56,536 nucleotides of DNA from Burkholderiaceae bacterium (lineage in GTDB: Bacteria > Pseudomonadota > Gammaproteobacteria > Burkholderiales > Burkholderiaceae_C): the NCBI GenBank assembly GCA_004299095.1, contig SCQQ01000024.1, positions 1 through 56,536 on the forward strand. The letters are read 5' to 3'. The translations under genes were made by a program, and so were the position numbers. Every line of letters begins with the position of its first letter. The stretch's first letter is position 1. Under the pieces are notes generated by a model. The model saw only the letters and a program-made list of their open reading frames with translations. It did not search any database and was not told the origin of the DNA. Below are positions 16,668 to 25,808 of the stretch, one piece after another.

Positions 16668-17285
16668 ATGAAAGCACTGTTGGTGGGTGCCACGGGCACC
16701 ATCGGTTCGGCAGTCGCCAGGCTGCTGAGGCAGCACGGCGTCGAGATCATCGGCGCGCACCGCAAATCCGCGCCGCCGCTGGATATCACCAGTCCGGCCA
16801 GCATTGCCGCGTTCTACGCGCAGCTCGGCCAAGTCGACGCGGTGATCTGCACCGCGGGCGCGGCCGGCTTCAACAGCCTGGGGAAGTTGTCCGACGAGGA
16901 CGTCGAGCTGAGCGTGCGCAGCAAGCTGCTCGGCCAAGTCAACCTGGTACGCAAGGGCCTGGACCACTTGAATCCTGGCGGCGTTTTCATCCTGACGGGC
17001 GGCGTGCTGGCGTATTCGCCGTTGCCCAAGACGTCGATGATCGCGCTGGTCAATGGCGGCCTGGAAAGCTTTGCGCGCGCGGCGGCGCTGGATCTGACGG
17101 ACGGGCGGCGCATTGTCGTGGTGCATCCGGATTGGGTCGACGTGACCGCCGCCAAGGCGGGCGTGCAGCTTCCCAACCTGCCGACGGCGGATGAAACCGC
17201 CACCGCCTATTGGCAAGCGTTGGACGGCGCCACGACGGGCGAACCGGTCTTCGTCGCCGGGCATGCGCCCCGCGGCAAAGCTTGA
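16668..17285 (+). CDS. Atypical short-chain dehydrogenase
   Basis: A 205-residue Rossmann-fold protein with the glycine motif VGATGTIGSAVARLL and the acidic/neutral DIT segment after beta-3. The usual Tyr-x3-Lys pair is absent: the equivalent region reads LPKTSMIALVNGGLESF, as in a shorter SDR subgroup. Catalysis by the classical mechanism is therefore doubtful. AAGGA lies 6 bases before the ATG at 16668; an ATG five codons upstream is less well placed. It is followed after 25 bases by the PP-loop gene on the same strand. Confidence 0.82.
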   Translation: MKALLVGATGTIGSAVARLLRQHGVEIIGAHRKSAPPLDITSPASIAAFYAQLGQVDAVICTAGAAGFNSLGKLSDEDVELSVRSKLLGQVNLVRKGLDHLNPGGVFILTGGVLAYSPLPKTSMIALVNGGLESFARAAALDLTDGRRIVVVHPDWVDVTAAKAGVQLPNLPTADETATAYWQALDGATTGEPVFVAGHAPRGKA

Positions 17286-17310
17286 TCGGCCAAACCGGAC
17301 GGAGACGGCC

Positions 17311-18027
17311 TTGAAGCGCCGCGTTCTGTTGTCCTGGAGTTCCGGCAAGGACTGCGCCTGGACGCTGTACACGCTGCGGCAAGATCCGGCGGTGGAAGTC
17401 GTCGGCCTGCTGACCACGGTCGACGCCACGCACCAGCGCGTCGCCATGCATTCGACCCGGCGCGAAATCGTCGAAGCGCAAGCGCGCGCGGCGGGGTTGC
17501 CGTTGTACGTGGTGCCGCTGCCCTGGCCTTGCCCGAACGGCGTCTACGAGCAGGCCATGCGCACCGCGACCGAAGATGCCGTGGAGCGCGGCACCACGCA
17601 CATTGCGTTCGGCGATCTGTTCCTGGAAGACGTGCGCGCGTACCGAATCAGGAACCTCCAAGGATCCGGCCTCGCGCCTCTTTTCCCGCTTTGGAAACAG
17701 CCGACGGATCAACTGGCGCGAAAGATGATCGCCGCGGGCGTCGACACGGTGCTCACCTGCGTCGATCTGAAGAAGCTGCCGGCCTCGTTCGCCGGACGCA
17801 GGTTCGACCTCGGGCTGCTGGCCGACTTGCCTCCCGGCGTCGATCCCTGCGGGGAAAATGGCGAATTCCACACCTGCGTGCTCGCCGGGCCGATGTTTCC
17901 CCGTCGCATCCCGGCGGAAGTCGGGGAGCGTGCGGAGCGCGACGGCTTCTGCTTCGCCGATTTGACACCGGCCGCGGTCGGCGAACCCGGCAATCCCACT
18001 CGGCCAAAAACTGGAAAAACCACATGA
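17311..18027 (+). CDS. PP-loop ATPase of the Dph6 / diphthine-ammonia ligase family
   Basis: A 238-residue adenine-nucleotide alpha-hydrolase-fold protein. SWSSGKDCAW (residues 8-17) is the PP-loop that binds ATP; FGDLFLEDVRAYR and GENGEFHTCV are the characteristic later motifs of Dph6-type proteins. In eukaryotes and archaea this family amidates diphthine on EF-2. Bacteria lack diphthamide, so the bacterial role is unknown. GGAG lies 6 bases before a TTG start; no ATG in a sensible place exists. The stop overlaps the next ATG (ATGA), implying that PP-loop protein and amidohydrolase are made together. Confidence 0.85.
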   Translation: MKRRVLLSWSSGKDCAWTLYTLRQDPAVEVVGLLTTVDATHQRVAMHSTRREIVEAQARAAGLPLYVVPLPWPCPNGVYEQAMRTATEDAVERGTTHIAFGDLFLEDVRAYRIRNLQGSGLAPLFPLWKQPTDQLARKMIAAGVDTVLTCVDLKKLPASFAGRRFDLGLLADLPPGVDPCGENGEFHTCVLAGPMFPRRIPAEVGERAERDGFCFADLTPAAVGEPGNPTRPKTGKTT

Positions 18028-18788
18028 GCGGCACGCCTGCGCGCGTATTCGACGCCCATTTCCACATCATCGACCCGCGCTACCCGCTCATTCCCAACAA
18101 CGGCTACCGCCCACCCGCGTTCACGTGCGACGATTATCGGCAGCGGATACGCGGGCTCCCGCTTGCGGGTGGCGTCGTGGTCGCGGGCTCGTTCCAGGGG
18201 TTCGACCAAACCTGGTTGATCGCCGCGCTCCGGCAACTCGGGCCGACGTTCGTGGGCGTGGCGCAAATCCCGCACACGGCGAGCGATGCCGAAATCCTCG
18301 AGTTGAACCGCGCGGGCGTGCGCGCCGTGCGGTTCAACCTGAAGCGCGGCGGCTCGGAAGCCATCGAACACCTCGACCGCCTGGCGCGGCGCGTGCATGA
18401 ACTGGCGGGCTGGCACGCCGAGCTGTACGTCGACAGCCGCGATCTGCATGTGCTGTACGACGCGCTGGCGGCGCTGCCGGCCGTGAGCATCGACCACCTG
18501 GGCCTGTCCCGGGACGGCTTCAGCACGCTCCTCAAGCTGGCCGAGCATGGCGTTCACGTCAAAGCCACGGGCTTCGGCCGCGTCGATTTCGACGTGCGGC
18601 AGGCGCTGAAGGACGTGTTTGCCGCCAATCCGGAGGCGCTCATGTTCGGCACCGACCTGCCTTCCACCCGCGCGCCCCGGCCGTACCAGGATGGCGATCG
18701 GCTGCTGGTGACCGAAGCGCTCGGCGAGGCGGCGGCAGCGCGGGTGCTGTGCGACAACGCCTTGTGCTTTTACGGCATGGCCGCGTGA
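18024..18788 (+). CDS. Amidohydrolase 2-family metal-dependent hydrolase
   Basis: A 254-residue TIM-barrel hydrolase or decarboxylase of the amidohydrolase-2 group. FDAHFHIID supplies the first metal-binding His-x-His (H12, H14), SIDHLGLS a further histidine, and FGTDLPSTR the late aspartate. Members hydrolyse lactones (for example 2-pyrone-4,6-dicarboxylate lactonase) or decarboxylate aromatic acids. The particular substrate is unknown. The ATG overlaps the PP-loop stop by 4 bases. Confidence 0.87.
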   Translation: MSGTPARVFDAHFHIIDPRYPLIPNNGYRPPAFTCDDYRQRIRGLPLAGGVVVAGSFQGFDQTWLIAALRQLGPTFVGVAQIPHTASDAEILELNRAGVRAVRFNLKRGGSEAIEHLDRLARRVHELAGWHAELYVDSRDLHVLYDALAALPAVSIDHLGLSRDGFSTLLKLAEHGVHVKATGFGRVDFDVRQALKDVFAANPEALMFGTDLPSTRAPRPYQDGDRLLVTEALGEAAAARVLCDNALCFYGMAA

Positions 18789-18878
18789 GTGCGCCCCGCT
18801 CCGCATAATGGACGGAACGACCCATGGGCACCCATGCGGAGCCCGTCCGCGGGCCGAAAGCGCTTTTCCGGAGTCAGC

Positions 18879-19406
18879 ATGAACCCCACCGAATTCAATC
18901 GATTCCTGGCGCGTTTCACCGTTGCCGCCGAAAGCGGCGACGGTGAGCGCTTTGCCGCCTGTTTCACGCCCGATGCGGTCTACCACGACTACATCTACGG
19001 TCCGCATCAAGGGCGCGCCGCCATCGCCGACATGCTGCAGAACCTGTTCCACCGCGATGCCACCGACTACCGCTGGGAAATGTTCGACGGCGTGATCAAC
19101 GACGACCTGGGCTACGCCTGGTCGCTCTCCAGTTTCATATCGACGATTCCGCAGTTTCAAGGCAAGCGGGTGGTGATCGACGGCATGTCGCGCTTCCGTT
19201 TGCGGGATGGCCTGATCGCCGAATACCGCGAATCGGTCAACGGTGGCCTCGGAATGGCGCAACTGGGCGTGGCGCCGGAACGCATGAAGAAAGTGTTTGA
19301 TCGCTGGACCGGCTGGCTGAAAGACCGGACCGAAACCCAAGCCTATCTTGCGCGGGCGCAAGGCGAGCATGCGCGGCAAATCCAGGCAACCGTTGACCGC
19401 AAGTGA
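18879..19406 (+). CDS. SnoaL-like / NTF2-fold nuclear-transport-factor-2 family protein
   Basis: A 175-residue protein with the alpha+beta barrel fold of SnoaL-like cyclases and isomerases. FTVAAESGDGERFAACFTPD, the YHDYIYG-x-HQGRAAI segment and the strands ending DGLIAEYRE are typical. Such proteins act as isomerases, dehydratases or binding proteins on small hydrophobic substrates. CGGAG is 5 bases before the ATG at 18879; the longer frame upstream has no similarity. It follows the amidohydrolase by 90 bases, on the same strand, and may act in the same pathway. Confidence 0.8.
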   Translation: MNPTEFNRFLARFTVAAESGDGERFAACFTPDAVYHDYIYGPHQGRAAIADMLQNLFHRDATDYRWEMFDGVINDDLGYAWSLSSFISTIPQFQGKRVVIDGMSRFRLRDGLIAEYRESVNGGLGMAQLGVAPERMKKVFDRWTGWLKDRTETQAYLARAQGEHARQIQATVDRK

Positions 19407-19419
19407 TTCAATCCCGCAA

Positions 19420-20229
19420 ATGAATACGCCCGCTTCGCGCCTGCCCGCGCTGTTCATCGGCCACGGCAGCCCAACCAACACGCTGGATGACAACGTGTAC
19501 ACCCGCGCCTGGCGCGCGCTCGGCACCGCACTGCCGCGGCCGCGCGCCATCGTCGTGATCTCGGCGCACTGGTTCGTCGAAACCACGGCAGTCACGGCCA
19601 TGGATCGGCCGCGCACCATCCACGATTTCCGCGGCTTCCCGCAAGCGCTGTCTGCTTTCCAGTATCCGGCACCCGGTTCGCCGGAATTGGCGCAGGAAAT
19701 CGCGCAGGTCCTGGCGCCCGAGCCCGTGCTGCTCGATACCGGCGAGTGGGGCCTGGACCACGGCGCGTGGAGCGTGCTCGCGCACCTCTACCCTCAGGCC
19801 GACATCCCAGTGGTGCAGATCTCCATCAACGCGACGCAGCCTTTGGCATGGCACCTGGCGCTGGGCGCCAGACTCGCGCCGCTGCGCGACCGCGGGATCC
19901 TGCTGCTCGCCAGCGGCAACCTGGTGCACAACCTGCGCCGGATCGATTGGAGCCATCCGGAAAGCGGCGCGGACTGGGCGCAGCGCTTCGATCAGGCGGC
20001 AGTCGAACAAATGATGCGCAACCCGGCCGACCTGTTGCACCTGATGGAGCATCCCAATTACGCGCTGGCCGCGCCCACGCCCGACCACTTCATTCCCCTG
20101 CTCTACACCGCCGGCATGGTGCTGCCCGGCGACGCCGTGCAGGTGCCGATTCGTGGCTGCGCGTTCGGTTCGCTTTCGATGACGAGCTTCAGCGTGGGCG
20201 CGCCCGTCGATTCGGTGCTGAACGCCTGA
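19420..20229 (+). CDS. LigB-type (DODA) class III extradiol ring-cleavage dioxygenase
   Basis: A 269-residue single-subunit dioxygenase of the 4,5-DOPA-dioxygenase/YgiD group. It has FIGHGSPTN (H15), VISAHWF (H50), the conserved LDHGAW (H114, the presumed catalytic base) and PTPDHFIPLLY (H223). H15, H50 and H223 match the metal ligands known for the family. These enzymes open catecholic rings next to the hydroxyls. Together with the amidohydrolase and SnoaL gene upstream it hints at an aromatic catabolic step, but the substrate is not identifiable. The start ATG at 19420 lies 13 bases after the previous stop. Confidence 0.88.
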   Translation: MNTPASRLPALFIGHGSPTNTLDDNVYTRAWRALGTALPRPRAIVVISAHWFVETTAVTAMDRPRTIHDFRGFPQALSAFQYPAPGSPELAQEIAQVLAPEPVLLDTGEWGLDHGAWSVLAHLYPQADIPVVQISINATQPLAWHLALGARLAPLRDRGILLLASGNLVHNLRRIDWSHPESGADWAQRFDQAAVEQMMRNPADLLHLMEHPNYALAAPTPDHFIPLLYTAGMVLPGDAVQVPIRGCAFGSLSMTSFSVGAPVDSVLNA

Positions 20230-20338
20230 GTCGCGCGGACCCAGTGCCCGGACCGCGCGCCATGACGGCAATCATCCCGTCAAGCGTTCAGGGTGAAACG
20301 TCCTGCTGCATGGGCTCTGGCCCGGCGGCTCCAGACGA

Positions 20339-21517
20339 TCACAAGCGCTCGATGATGGTGGCGTTGGCCGTGCCACCACCTTCGCACATGGTTTGCAGGC
20401 CGTAGCGCTTGCCCTGCTGCTTCAAGGCATTGATGAGCGTGGTCATCAGCTTGGCGCCGGTGCAGCCCAGCGGGTGGCCGAGCGCGATGGCACCGCCGTG
20501 CACATTCAGGCGCGCGGGATCGGCGTGCACGGCTTTCATCCAGCCGAGCGGCACCGGCGCGAACGCTTCGTTCACTTCGTACAGGTCGATGTCGTCTATC
20601 TTCATGCCGGCCTTTTTCAGCGCCAGTTCGGTCGCGGGAATCGGGCCTGCAAGCATCATCACCGGGTCGCTGCCGATCACCGACATCTGGTGGATGCGCG
20701 CCAGCGGCTCCACGCCCAGCGTCTTCAGGCCACGCTCGTTCACCACCAGGATGGCGGCGGCGCCGTCGCAGATCTGGCTGGCCGTGGCGGCGGTGATGCA
20801 GCCGCCTTCCTGCAGCAGCTTCACGCCCTGGATGCCTGCCAGCGTGGCGTCGAAGCGGATGCCCTCGTCCACGGTGTGCATTTCGTCCGTAGCCTTGCCA
20901 TCGGCCGTGCGCACCTGCACCGGAACGATTTCGTCCTTGAAGGCACCCGCCTTGGTGGCTGCGATCGCGCGCTGGTGACTTTCGAGCGCGAAGCGGTCCA
21001 GGTCGTCCTTGGACAACTCGTACTTCTTGGCCATCAACTCCGCGCCGGCGAACTGGCTGAAGAAGAAGTTGTTGTACTTGCGGTTGATGTTGGGACTCTG
21101 GAAATAGCCCATGCCCGCGTCTTTGCCGATCTTGGCCGAAGCGCCGATCGGTACCAGGCTCATCACTTCCACGCCCGCGGCCATGACGATGTCCATGGTG
21201 CCGGACATCACGGCCTGCGCCGCGAAGTGCACCGCCTGCTGCGACGAGCCGCACTGGCGGTCAATGGCCACGCCCGGTACCGATTCGGGCAGCTTGGAAG
21301 CGAGTACCGCCATGCGGCCAATGTTGCCGGCTTGCGCACCCGCTTGGTCAACACAGCCCATGATGACGTCGTCGATGGCCGCCGGATCGACACCGCTGCG
21401 GTCCACCACGGCGTTGATCACCTCGGCCGCCAGATCGACCGGATGCCAGTTCGACAGACGTCCGCCGCGGCGACCGCCTGCGGTGCGTGCGGCGGCGACG
21501 ATATAAGCCTCAGCCAT
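20339..21517 (-). CDS. Acetyl-CoA C-acyltransferase (thiolase)
   Basis: A 392-residue degradative thiolase that cleaves 3-ketoacyl-CoA with CoA. C89 in DRQCGSSQQA is the acyl-accepting cysteine, H348 in ALGHPLGCTGAKL the activating histidine and C378 in MCEGGGTAN the proton-transfer cysteine. NVHGGAIALGHP is the PROSITE-type signature. Length and motifs agree with the FadA/acetyl-CoA acetyltransferase family. It is the last gene of the minus-strand beta-oxidation set and would complete each round of chain shortening. The 146 bases to the crotonase gene upstream leave room for a separate promoter. Confidence 0.95.
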   Translation of the reverse strand: MAEAYIVAAARTAGGRRGGRLSNWHPVDLAAEVINAVVDRSGVDPAAIDDVIMGCVDQAGAQAGNIGRMAVLASKLPESVPGVAIDRQCGSSQQAVHFAAQAVMSGTMDIVMAAGVEVMSLVPIGASAKIGKDAGMGYFQSPNINRKYNNFFFSQFAGAELMAKKYELSKDDLDRFALESHQRAIAATKAGAFKDEIVPVQVRTADGKATDEMHTVDEGIRFDATLAGIQGVKLLQEGGCITAATASQICDGAAAILVVNERGLKTLGVEPLARIHQMSVIGSDPVMMLAGPIPATELALKKAGMKIDDIDLYEVNEAFAPVPLGWMKAVHADPARLNVHGGAIALGHPLGCTGAKLMTTLINALKQQGKRYGLQTMCEGGGTANATIIERL

Positions 21518-21663
21518 GATGTGCTCCCAGAGTGAGTGAAAAGAATGAAACCAGAGTAATCGCTAATCCATGTGGATGTGCGGCGCGTGCCGATGAAATC
21601 CTCGACTTCAGGGCCGCTATGGAACGGCTCGCGCAGCGGCGGCCGGCCCAAGCGGCGCTGCGG

Positions 21664-22485
21664 TCAATCCTCGTCCTTGAACACCGGCGCGCGCTGGGCC
21701 AGAGCTGCGGCGACCGCTTCGCGCTGATTCGGGCTGCCGATCAGCGCCGCCTGCTCGACCGATTCGGCCAGCAGCACCGCTTCGGCGCGCGCGTCGTGCA
21801 TCTGGTTCAGCAGGCGCTTAGCGCCACGCACCGCGTCCGGATTGCGTTCGGCCACGGCATGGGCGAATTCCAGCGCGTCGTCCCAGGGATCGGCGCAGAC
21901 GCGCGTGGCCAGTCCGAGTTGCACCGCTTCGTCGCCCGACACCATTCGGCCACTGAAAGTGAGCTCGCGCGCCACGTCGCCGCGCACCAGCTCGCGCAGC
22001 AGCGCCATACCGGCCATGTCAGGCACCAGGCCCCACTTGATTTCGAGCACCGACAGGCGCGCATCGGCCGCGACGTAGCGCACGTCGGCGCCCAACGCGA
22101 TCTGCAGCCCGCCACCCAGCGCCACGCCATGCACCGCGGCCACCACCGGCACCGGCAGCGTGCGCCATTGCCACGCGACTTGCTGGAAGCGATTGGCGTC
22201 GCCGTGCGTTCTTTTGGTGAGCGGCGTCGCGCCGACCGGCTGAGGCTCGCCCTTGCCCATCGCGGCAAAGTTCGCCATGTCGAGACCAGCGCAAAACGCC
22301 CGCCCTTCCCCATGCAGCGCCACCGCGCGCAGGCCGGGCCAGGTGCGCAGGCGGTCGGCGGCCAGGATCAGGCCGTCGAACATGGCCGCATCGAGCGCAT
22401 TCATCTTGTCAGGCCGGCTCAGCGTGACCCGCGCCACGCCGTAGGCGTCGACGTCCAGGTTCACGCGGTCGTGCAAACGTTCCAT
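21664..22485 (-). CDS. Enoyl-CoA hydratase/isomerase family protein (crotonase fold)
   Basis: A 273-residue crotonase. The oxyanion hole is made by AFCAGLDM and HGVALGGG. Of the two glutamates used by classical enoyl-CoA hydratase, the first is replaced by glutamine (GGGLQIALGAD, Q128), while the second is kept (RLSVLEIKWG, E148). D156 (LVPD) resembles the extra acid of dienoyl-CoA isomerase-type members. The annotation as simple hydratase is therefore unsure; isomerase activity is a fair alternative. GGAG lies 6 bases before ATG. The gene lies 36 bases after the acyl-CoA dehydrogenase gene. Confidence 0.87.
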   Translation of the reverse strand: MERLHDRVNLDVDAYGVARVTLSRPDKMNALDAAMFDGLILAADRLRTWPGLRAVALHGEGRAFCAGLDMANFAAMGKGEPQPVGATPLTKRTHGDANRFQQVAWQWRTLPVPVVAAVHGVALGGGLQIALGADVRYVAADARLSVLEIKWGLVPDMAGMALLRELVRGDVARELTFSGRMVSGDEAVQLGLATRVCADPWDDALEFAHAVAERNPDAVRGAKRLLNQMHDARAEAVLLAESVEQAALIGSPNQREAVAAALAQRAPVFKDED

Positions 22486-22521
22486 CTCTTGCTCCTGCTC
22501 GAATCGATTGCGGAAGAATGT

Positions 22522-23673
22522 CTACAGCGCGCGCGAAATCACTTCTTTCATGATTTCGCTGGTGCCGCCGTAAATGCGCTGGATGCGCGCATCGGCGTAC
22601 ATGCGCCCCACCAGGTATTCGTTCATGTAGCCGTAGCCGCCCATGAGCTGCACGCATTCGTCGACCACGCGCCCCTGCGCTTCGGTGGTCCAGAGCTTGA
22701 CCATGGAGGCGGTGGCGGTATCGAGCTTGCCGGCCACCAGCGCTTCGACGCAGCGGTCGACGAAAGCGCGGCCGACGGTGATTTCGGTCGCCATTTCGGC
22801 CAGCTTGAATCGGGTGTTCTGGAACTCGGCAATCGCCTTGCCGAAGGCCTTGCGTTCGCGCACGTAAGCAAGCGTGGCTTCGTACGCGCCTTCCATGCAC
22901 GCGACCGAGTCCACGCCGATGATCAGGCGCTCGTACGGCAAATCGCTCATCAACTCGAAAAAGCCTTGGCCTTCGACGCCGCCCAGCAGCGCTTCGGCCG
23001 GTACGTGCACGCCGTCGAAGAACAGCTCGGAGGTGTCTTGCGATTTCATGCCCACCTTGTCGAGCACGCGGCCGACGCGGAAGCCGGCGCAGTCCTGGGT
23101 CTCGACCAGCATGAGCGAAGTGCCGCGCGCGCCTTGCGACGGATCGGTCTTGCACACCACCACGATCAGGCCGGCCAGGTAGCCGTTGGATATGAACGTC
23201 TTGGAGCCGCTGATGCGGTAGCTGCCGTCGGATTGCTTCTCGGCGCGCGTGCGCACGCCTTGCAAATCCGAGCCGGCGCCCGGCTCGGTCATGGCGATGG
23301 CGCCGATCAGTTCGCCCTGGGCCATGCGCGGCAGGTATTTCCGCTTCTGCTCGTCGGTGCCGTGGTTCAGCAGGTAGTGCGCAGCAATCGAGTGCACGCC
23401 GATGCTCAGGCCCACCAGCGCGCGCCGCGCCAGTTCTTCGTGCACCACGGCTTCGTGGCGGAAATCGCCGCCGCCGCCACCGTATGCCTCCGGGATGTCG
23501 GCGCACAGCAGGCCCGCCGCGCCCGCCTTGCGCCAGATCTCATGGCCGACATTGCCGCGCCGGCGCGCCTCAGTTTCACCCGGTTCGACTTCAGTCGTGA
23601 CGAAACGGGCGACCGAAGCGCGGTACAGATCCAGATCAGGGTCGCTCCAGGATCGGGTCAGGTTGAGCGGCAT
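22522..23673 (-). CDS. Acyl-CoA dehydrogenase (long/branched-chain type)
   Basis: A 383-residue FAD enzyme that introduces the alpha,beta double bond into acyl-CoA. AMTEPGAGSDLQG and KTFISNGYLA are the two family signatures. The end reads RIYGGTSEIMKEV, with Gly where medium/short-chain enzymes have the catalytic Glu. A glutamate in LPYERLIIG (E248) takes the position used by long-chain and isovaleryl-CoA dehydrogenases. This favours long or methyl-branched substrates. It sits 37 bases after the racemase gene in the same direction. Confidence 0.93.
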   Translation of the reverse strand: MPLNLTRSWSDPDLDLYRASVARFVTTEVEPGETEARRRGNVGHEIWRKAGAAGLLCADIPEAYGGGGGDFRHEAVVHEELARRALVGLSIGVHSIAAHYLLNHGTDEQKRKYLPRMAQGELIGAIAMTEPGAGSDLQGVRTRAEKQSDGSYRISGSKTFISNGYLAGLIVVVCKTDPSQGARGTSLMLVETQDCAGFRVGRVLDKVGMKSQDTSELFFDGVHVPAEALLGGVEGQGFFELMSDLPYERLIIGVDSVACMEGAYEATLAYVRERKAFGKAIAEFQNTRFKLAEMATEITVGRAFVDRCVEALVAGKLDTATASMVKLWTTEAQGRVVDECVQLMGGYGYMNEYLVGRMYADARIQRIYGGTSEIMKEVISRAL

Positions 23674-23710
23674 GGGGTTTTCTCCGTGGAAAATCGAATG
23701 GTGAATGGGC

Positions 23711-24829
23711 TCAAGCGCCTAGGCGGTCGGCGGTCTCGCCGTCCAGCCCCCAGGCGCGCAGCACGTCGAGCACCGGTGCGGCGGCGGCCTTGCCCTTCGG
23801 GCGCTCTGGCTCCGTGCGGCTGAAGCGCGGCGCGGGCGCGGGCTGTACCGTGCCGTCGACGGTCACGAAGGTCTCGCGTGCCACGTTGTGCGGATGGCGC
23901 GGCGCTTCATCCCAATCCAGCACCGGCGCAAAGCACACGTCGGTGCCCTCCATGAGCGCGCACCATTCGTCGCGCGTGCGCTGGCGGAACACTTCCGCCA
24001 GACGCGCCTTCAGCTTGGGCCAGTCGGCGGCATTCATTTGCGCGTCGAATTCCGCGTCCTGCTCCAAACCGCAATGCTGCCGCAGCAGCGCATAGAACTG
24101 CGGCTCGATCGCGCCGATGGCGACGTAACGGCCGTCGGCACACGCGTAGGTGTCATAGAAGTGCGAACCGGTATCGAGCATGTTCTTGCCACGTTGGTTG
24201 CTCCACTGCCCGGCTGCTTTCATGCCGTACATCATGGCGGAGAGCAGCGCCGCGCCGTCGGTCATGGCGGCGTCGACCACCTGTCCCTGGCCGGACTGCG
24301 AGCGCTCGTGCAGCGCCGCCAGCAGCCCCACCGCCAGCAGCATGGCGCCGCCGCCGAAATCGCCCACGTAATTAAGCGGCGCCACCGGCGCTTGGCCCGC
24401 ACGCCCGATGGCGTGCAATGCGCCGGTGAGCGCGATGTAGTTGATGTCGTGGCCGGCGGCGCGCGCCAGCGGCCCGAACTGGCCCCATCCCGTCATGCGG
24501 CCGTACACGAGGCGCGTGTTGCGCTTCAGGCACACGTCAGGTCCCAGGCCCAGACGCTCCATGACACCGGGGCGGAAACCTTCCAGCAGCACGTCGGCGC
24601 GCTCGATCAAGCCGAGCAAATCCTGCAACGGCTGCGCCGCACGCAAATCCAGCGTGAGGCGCGCGCTGCGGCTGCGGTTGAGCGCATCGTGACCGGGGCG
24701 CGTCGCAGCGCCGGGGCGATCGATGGACACCACGTTGGCGCCCAGATCGGCCAGCACCATGGCGCAAAACGGCCCAGGGCCGATGCCGGCCATTTCAACG
24801 ACCTTCAATCCTGCCAATGGTCCTGCCAT
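23711..24829 (-). CDS. Alpha-methylacyl-CoA racemase (CaiB/BaiF CoA-transferase superfamily)
   Basis: A 372-residue member of the class III CoA-transferase fold. GHDINYIAL (H127), YVGDFGGG (D157) and GAIEPQFY (E242) align one-to-one with the catalytic H126, D156 and E241 of the Mycobacterium alpha-methylacyl-CoA racemase. This favours a racemase over a CoA transferase. The enzyme interconverts (R)- and (S)-2-methylacyl-CoA so that branched chains can enter beta-oxidation. The frame extends upstream to 24973 with low-complexity residues; the family start [20 protein letters not shown] fits the ATG at 24829. Confidence 0.9.
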   Translation of the reverse strand: MAGPLAGLKVVEMAGIGPGPFCAMVLADLGANVVSIDRPGAATRPGHDALNRSRSARLTLDLRAAQPLQDLLGLIERADVLLEGFRPGVMERLGLGPDVCLKRNTRLVYGRMTGWGQFGPLARAAGHDINYIALTGALHAIGRAGQAPVAPLNYVGDFGGGAMLLAVGLLAALHERSQSGQGQVVDAAMTDGAALLSAMMYGMKAAGQWSNQRGKNMLDTGSHFYDTYACADGRYVAIGAIEPQFYALLRQHCGLEQDAEFDAQMNAADWPKLKARLAEVFRQRTRDEWCALMEGTDVCFAPVLDWDEAPRHPHNVARETFVTVDGTVQPAPAPRFSRTEPERPKGKAAAAPVLDVLRAWGLDGETADRLGA

Positions 24830-24944
24830 GCTGCGTGTCCTCCATATGATGGCGCGCGACCAGACGGATCTCGCCCCCACGCGCCGAAATGATGATGACG
24901 AGCAGCGTGCCGGCCCGCCATCGCCGTCCGTGAAACCCGTTGAA

Positions 24945-25727
24945 CTATCGCGGCGCCATGCGAATCGCGCCATCGACGCGGATCGATTCGCCGTTCATGT
25001 AGCCGCAGGTGACGAGAAACTCGACCGTGTGCGCGTACTCGTCCGGCTCGCCCAGGCGCTTCGGAAACGGCACCGACGCCGCGAGCGATGCCTTGACGTT
25101 GTCGGGCAGCCCCTGCAGCAGCGGCGTGTTGAACAAGCCCGGCATGATGGTGTTGACGCGGATGCCCTCGCCCATCAGGTCGCGCGCGATCGGCAGCGTC
25201 ATGCCGACGATACCGCCCTTGCTGGCGGAATAGGCCGCTTGTCCGATCTGCCCGTCCTGCGCGGCCACCGAAGCGGTGTTGACGATGGCGCCGCGGTCAC
25301 CGTCGGCGAGCGGCTGCAGCGTCAGCATGCCGGCCGCCGACTTGGCGATGCAGCGGAACGTGCCGATCAGGTTGATCTGGATGGTGCGCGCGAACTTGTC
25401 GAGCGGGTATGAATGGATCTCGCCGGTTTTCTTGTCGCGGCTGGCGGTCTTGAACGCGTCGCCGATGCCGGCGCAGTTGACCAAGATGCGTTCCTGCCCG
25501 ATGGCCGCGCGCGACTTGGCGAACGCGGCGTCCACCTGCTCGTCCGATGTCACGTCGACCTTGCAGAACACGCCGCCGAGTTCAGTCGCAATGGCAGTCC
25601 CCGCTTTGTCGTTGAAGTCGAAGATGGCCACCTTGACGCCGCGGCTCGCGAGCCGGCGCGCCGTCGCGGCGCCCAGGCCGGATGCGCCACCGGTGACGAC
25701 CGCTGCGATTTTGGAATCCAGTTTCAT
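24945..25727 (-). CDS. 3-hydroxyacyl-CoA dehydrogenase type II (SDR, HSD17B10-like)
   Basis: A 260-residue [20 protein letters not shown] binds [13 protein letters not shown] replaces the usual [15 protein letters not shown] provides the serine and [11 protein letters not shown] the Tyr-x3-Lys pair. The segment [18 protein letters not shown] is characteristic of type II hydroxyacyl-CoA dehydrogenases, which also act on 2-methyl-3-hydroxyacyl-CoA and steroids. It fits the third step of beta-oxidation in this cluster, especially for methyl-branched substrates, since no FadB-type dehydrogenase is present. Confidence 0.92.
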   Translation of the reverse strand: MKLDSKIAAVVTGGASGLGAATARRLASRGVKVAIFDFNDKAGTAIATELGGVFCKVDVTSDEQVDAAFAKSRAAIGQERILVNCAGIGDAFKTASRDKKTGEIHSYPLDKFARTIQINLIGTFRCIAKSAAGMLTLQPLADGDRGAIVNTASVAAQDGQIGQAAYSASKGGIVGMTLPIARDLMGEGIRVNTIMPGLFNTPLLQGLPDNVKASLAASVPFPKRLGEPDEYAHTVEFLVTCGYMNGESIRVDGAIRMAPR

Positions 25728-25808
25728 TGCATTCTCCGTGGTTGTTGGTAGTTGAAAATCTTTTCAGGTGCGACTCGCCTCGACCGATTTTGCCAGCCGC
25801 GCCCCCGC

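Noticed and set aside
20243-20271. Possible terminator between the dioxygenase and thiolase genes
   Set aside because: GCGCGG and CCGCGC could pair over a long loop, but there is no T run on either strand and the stem is short.
21532-23823. Open plus-strand frame of 763 codons
   Set aside because: It is antisense to clear crotonase and acyl-CoA dehydrogenase genes, His/Arg/Gln-rich, and has no family motif; long antisense frames are expected in GC-rich DNA.
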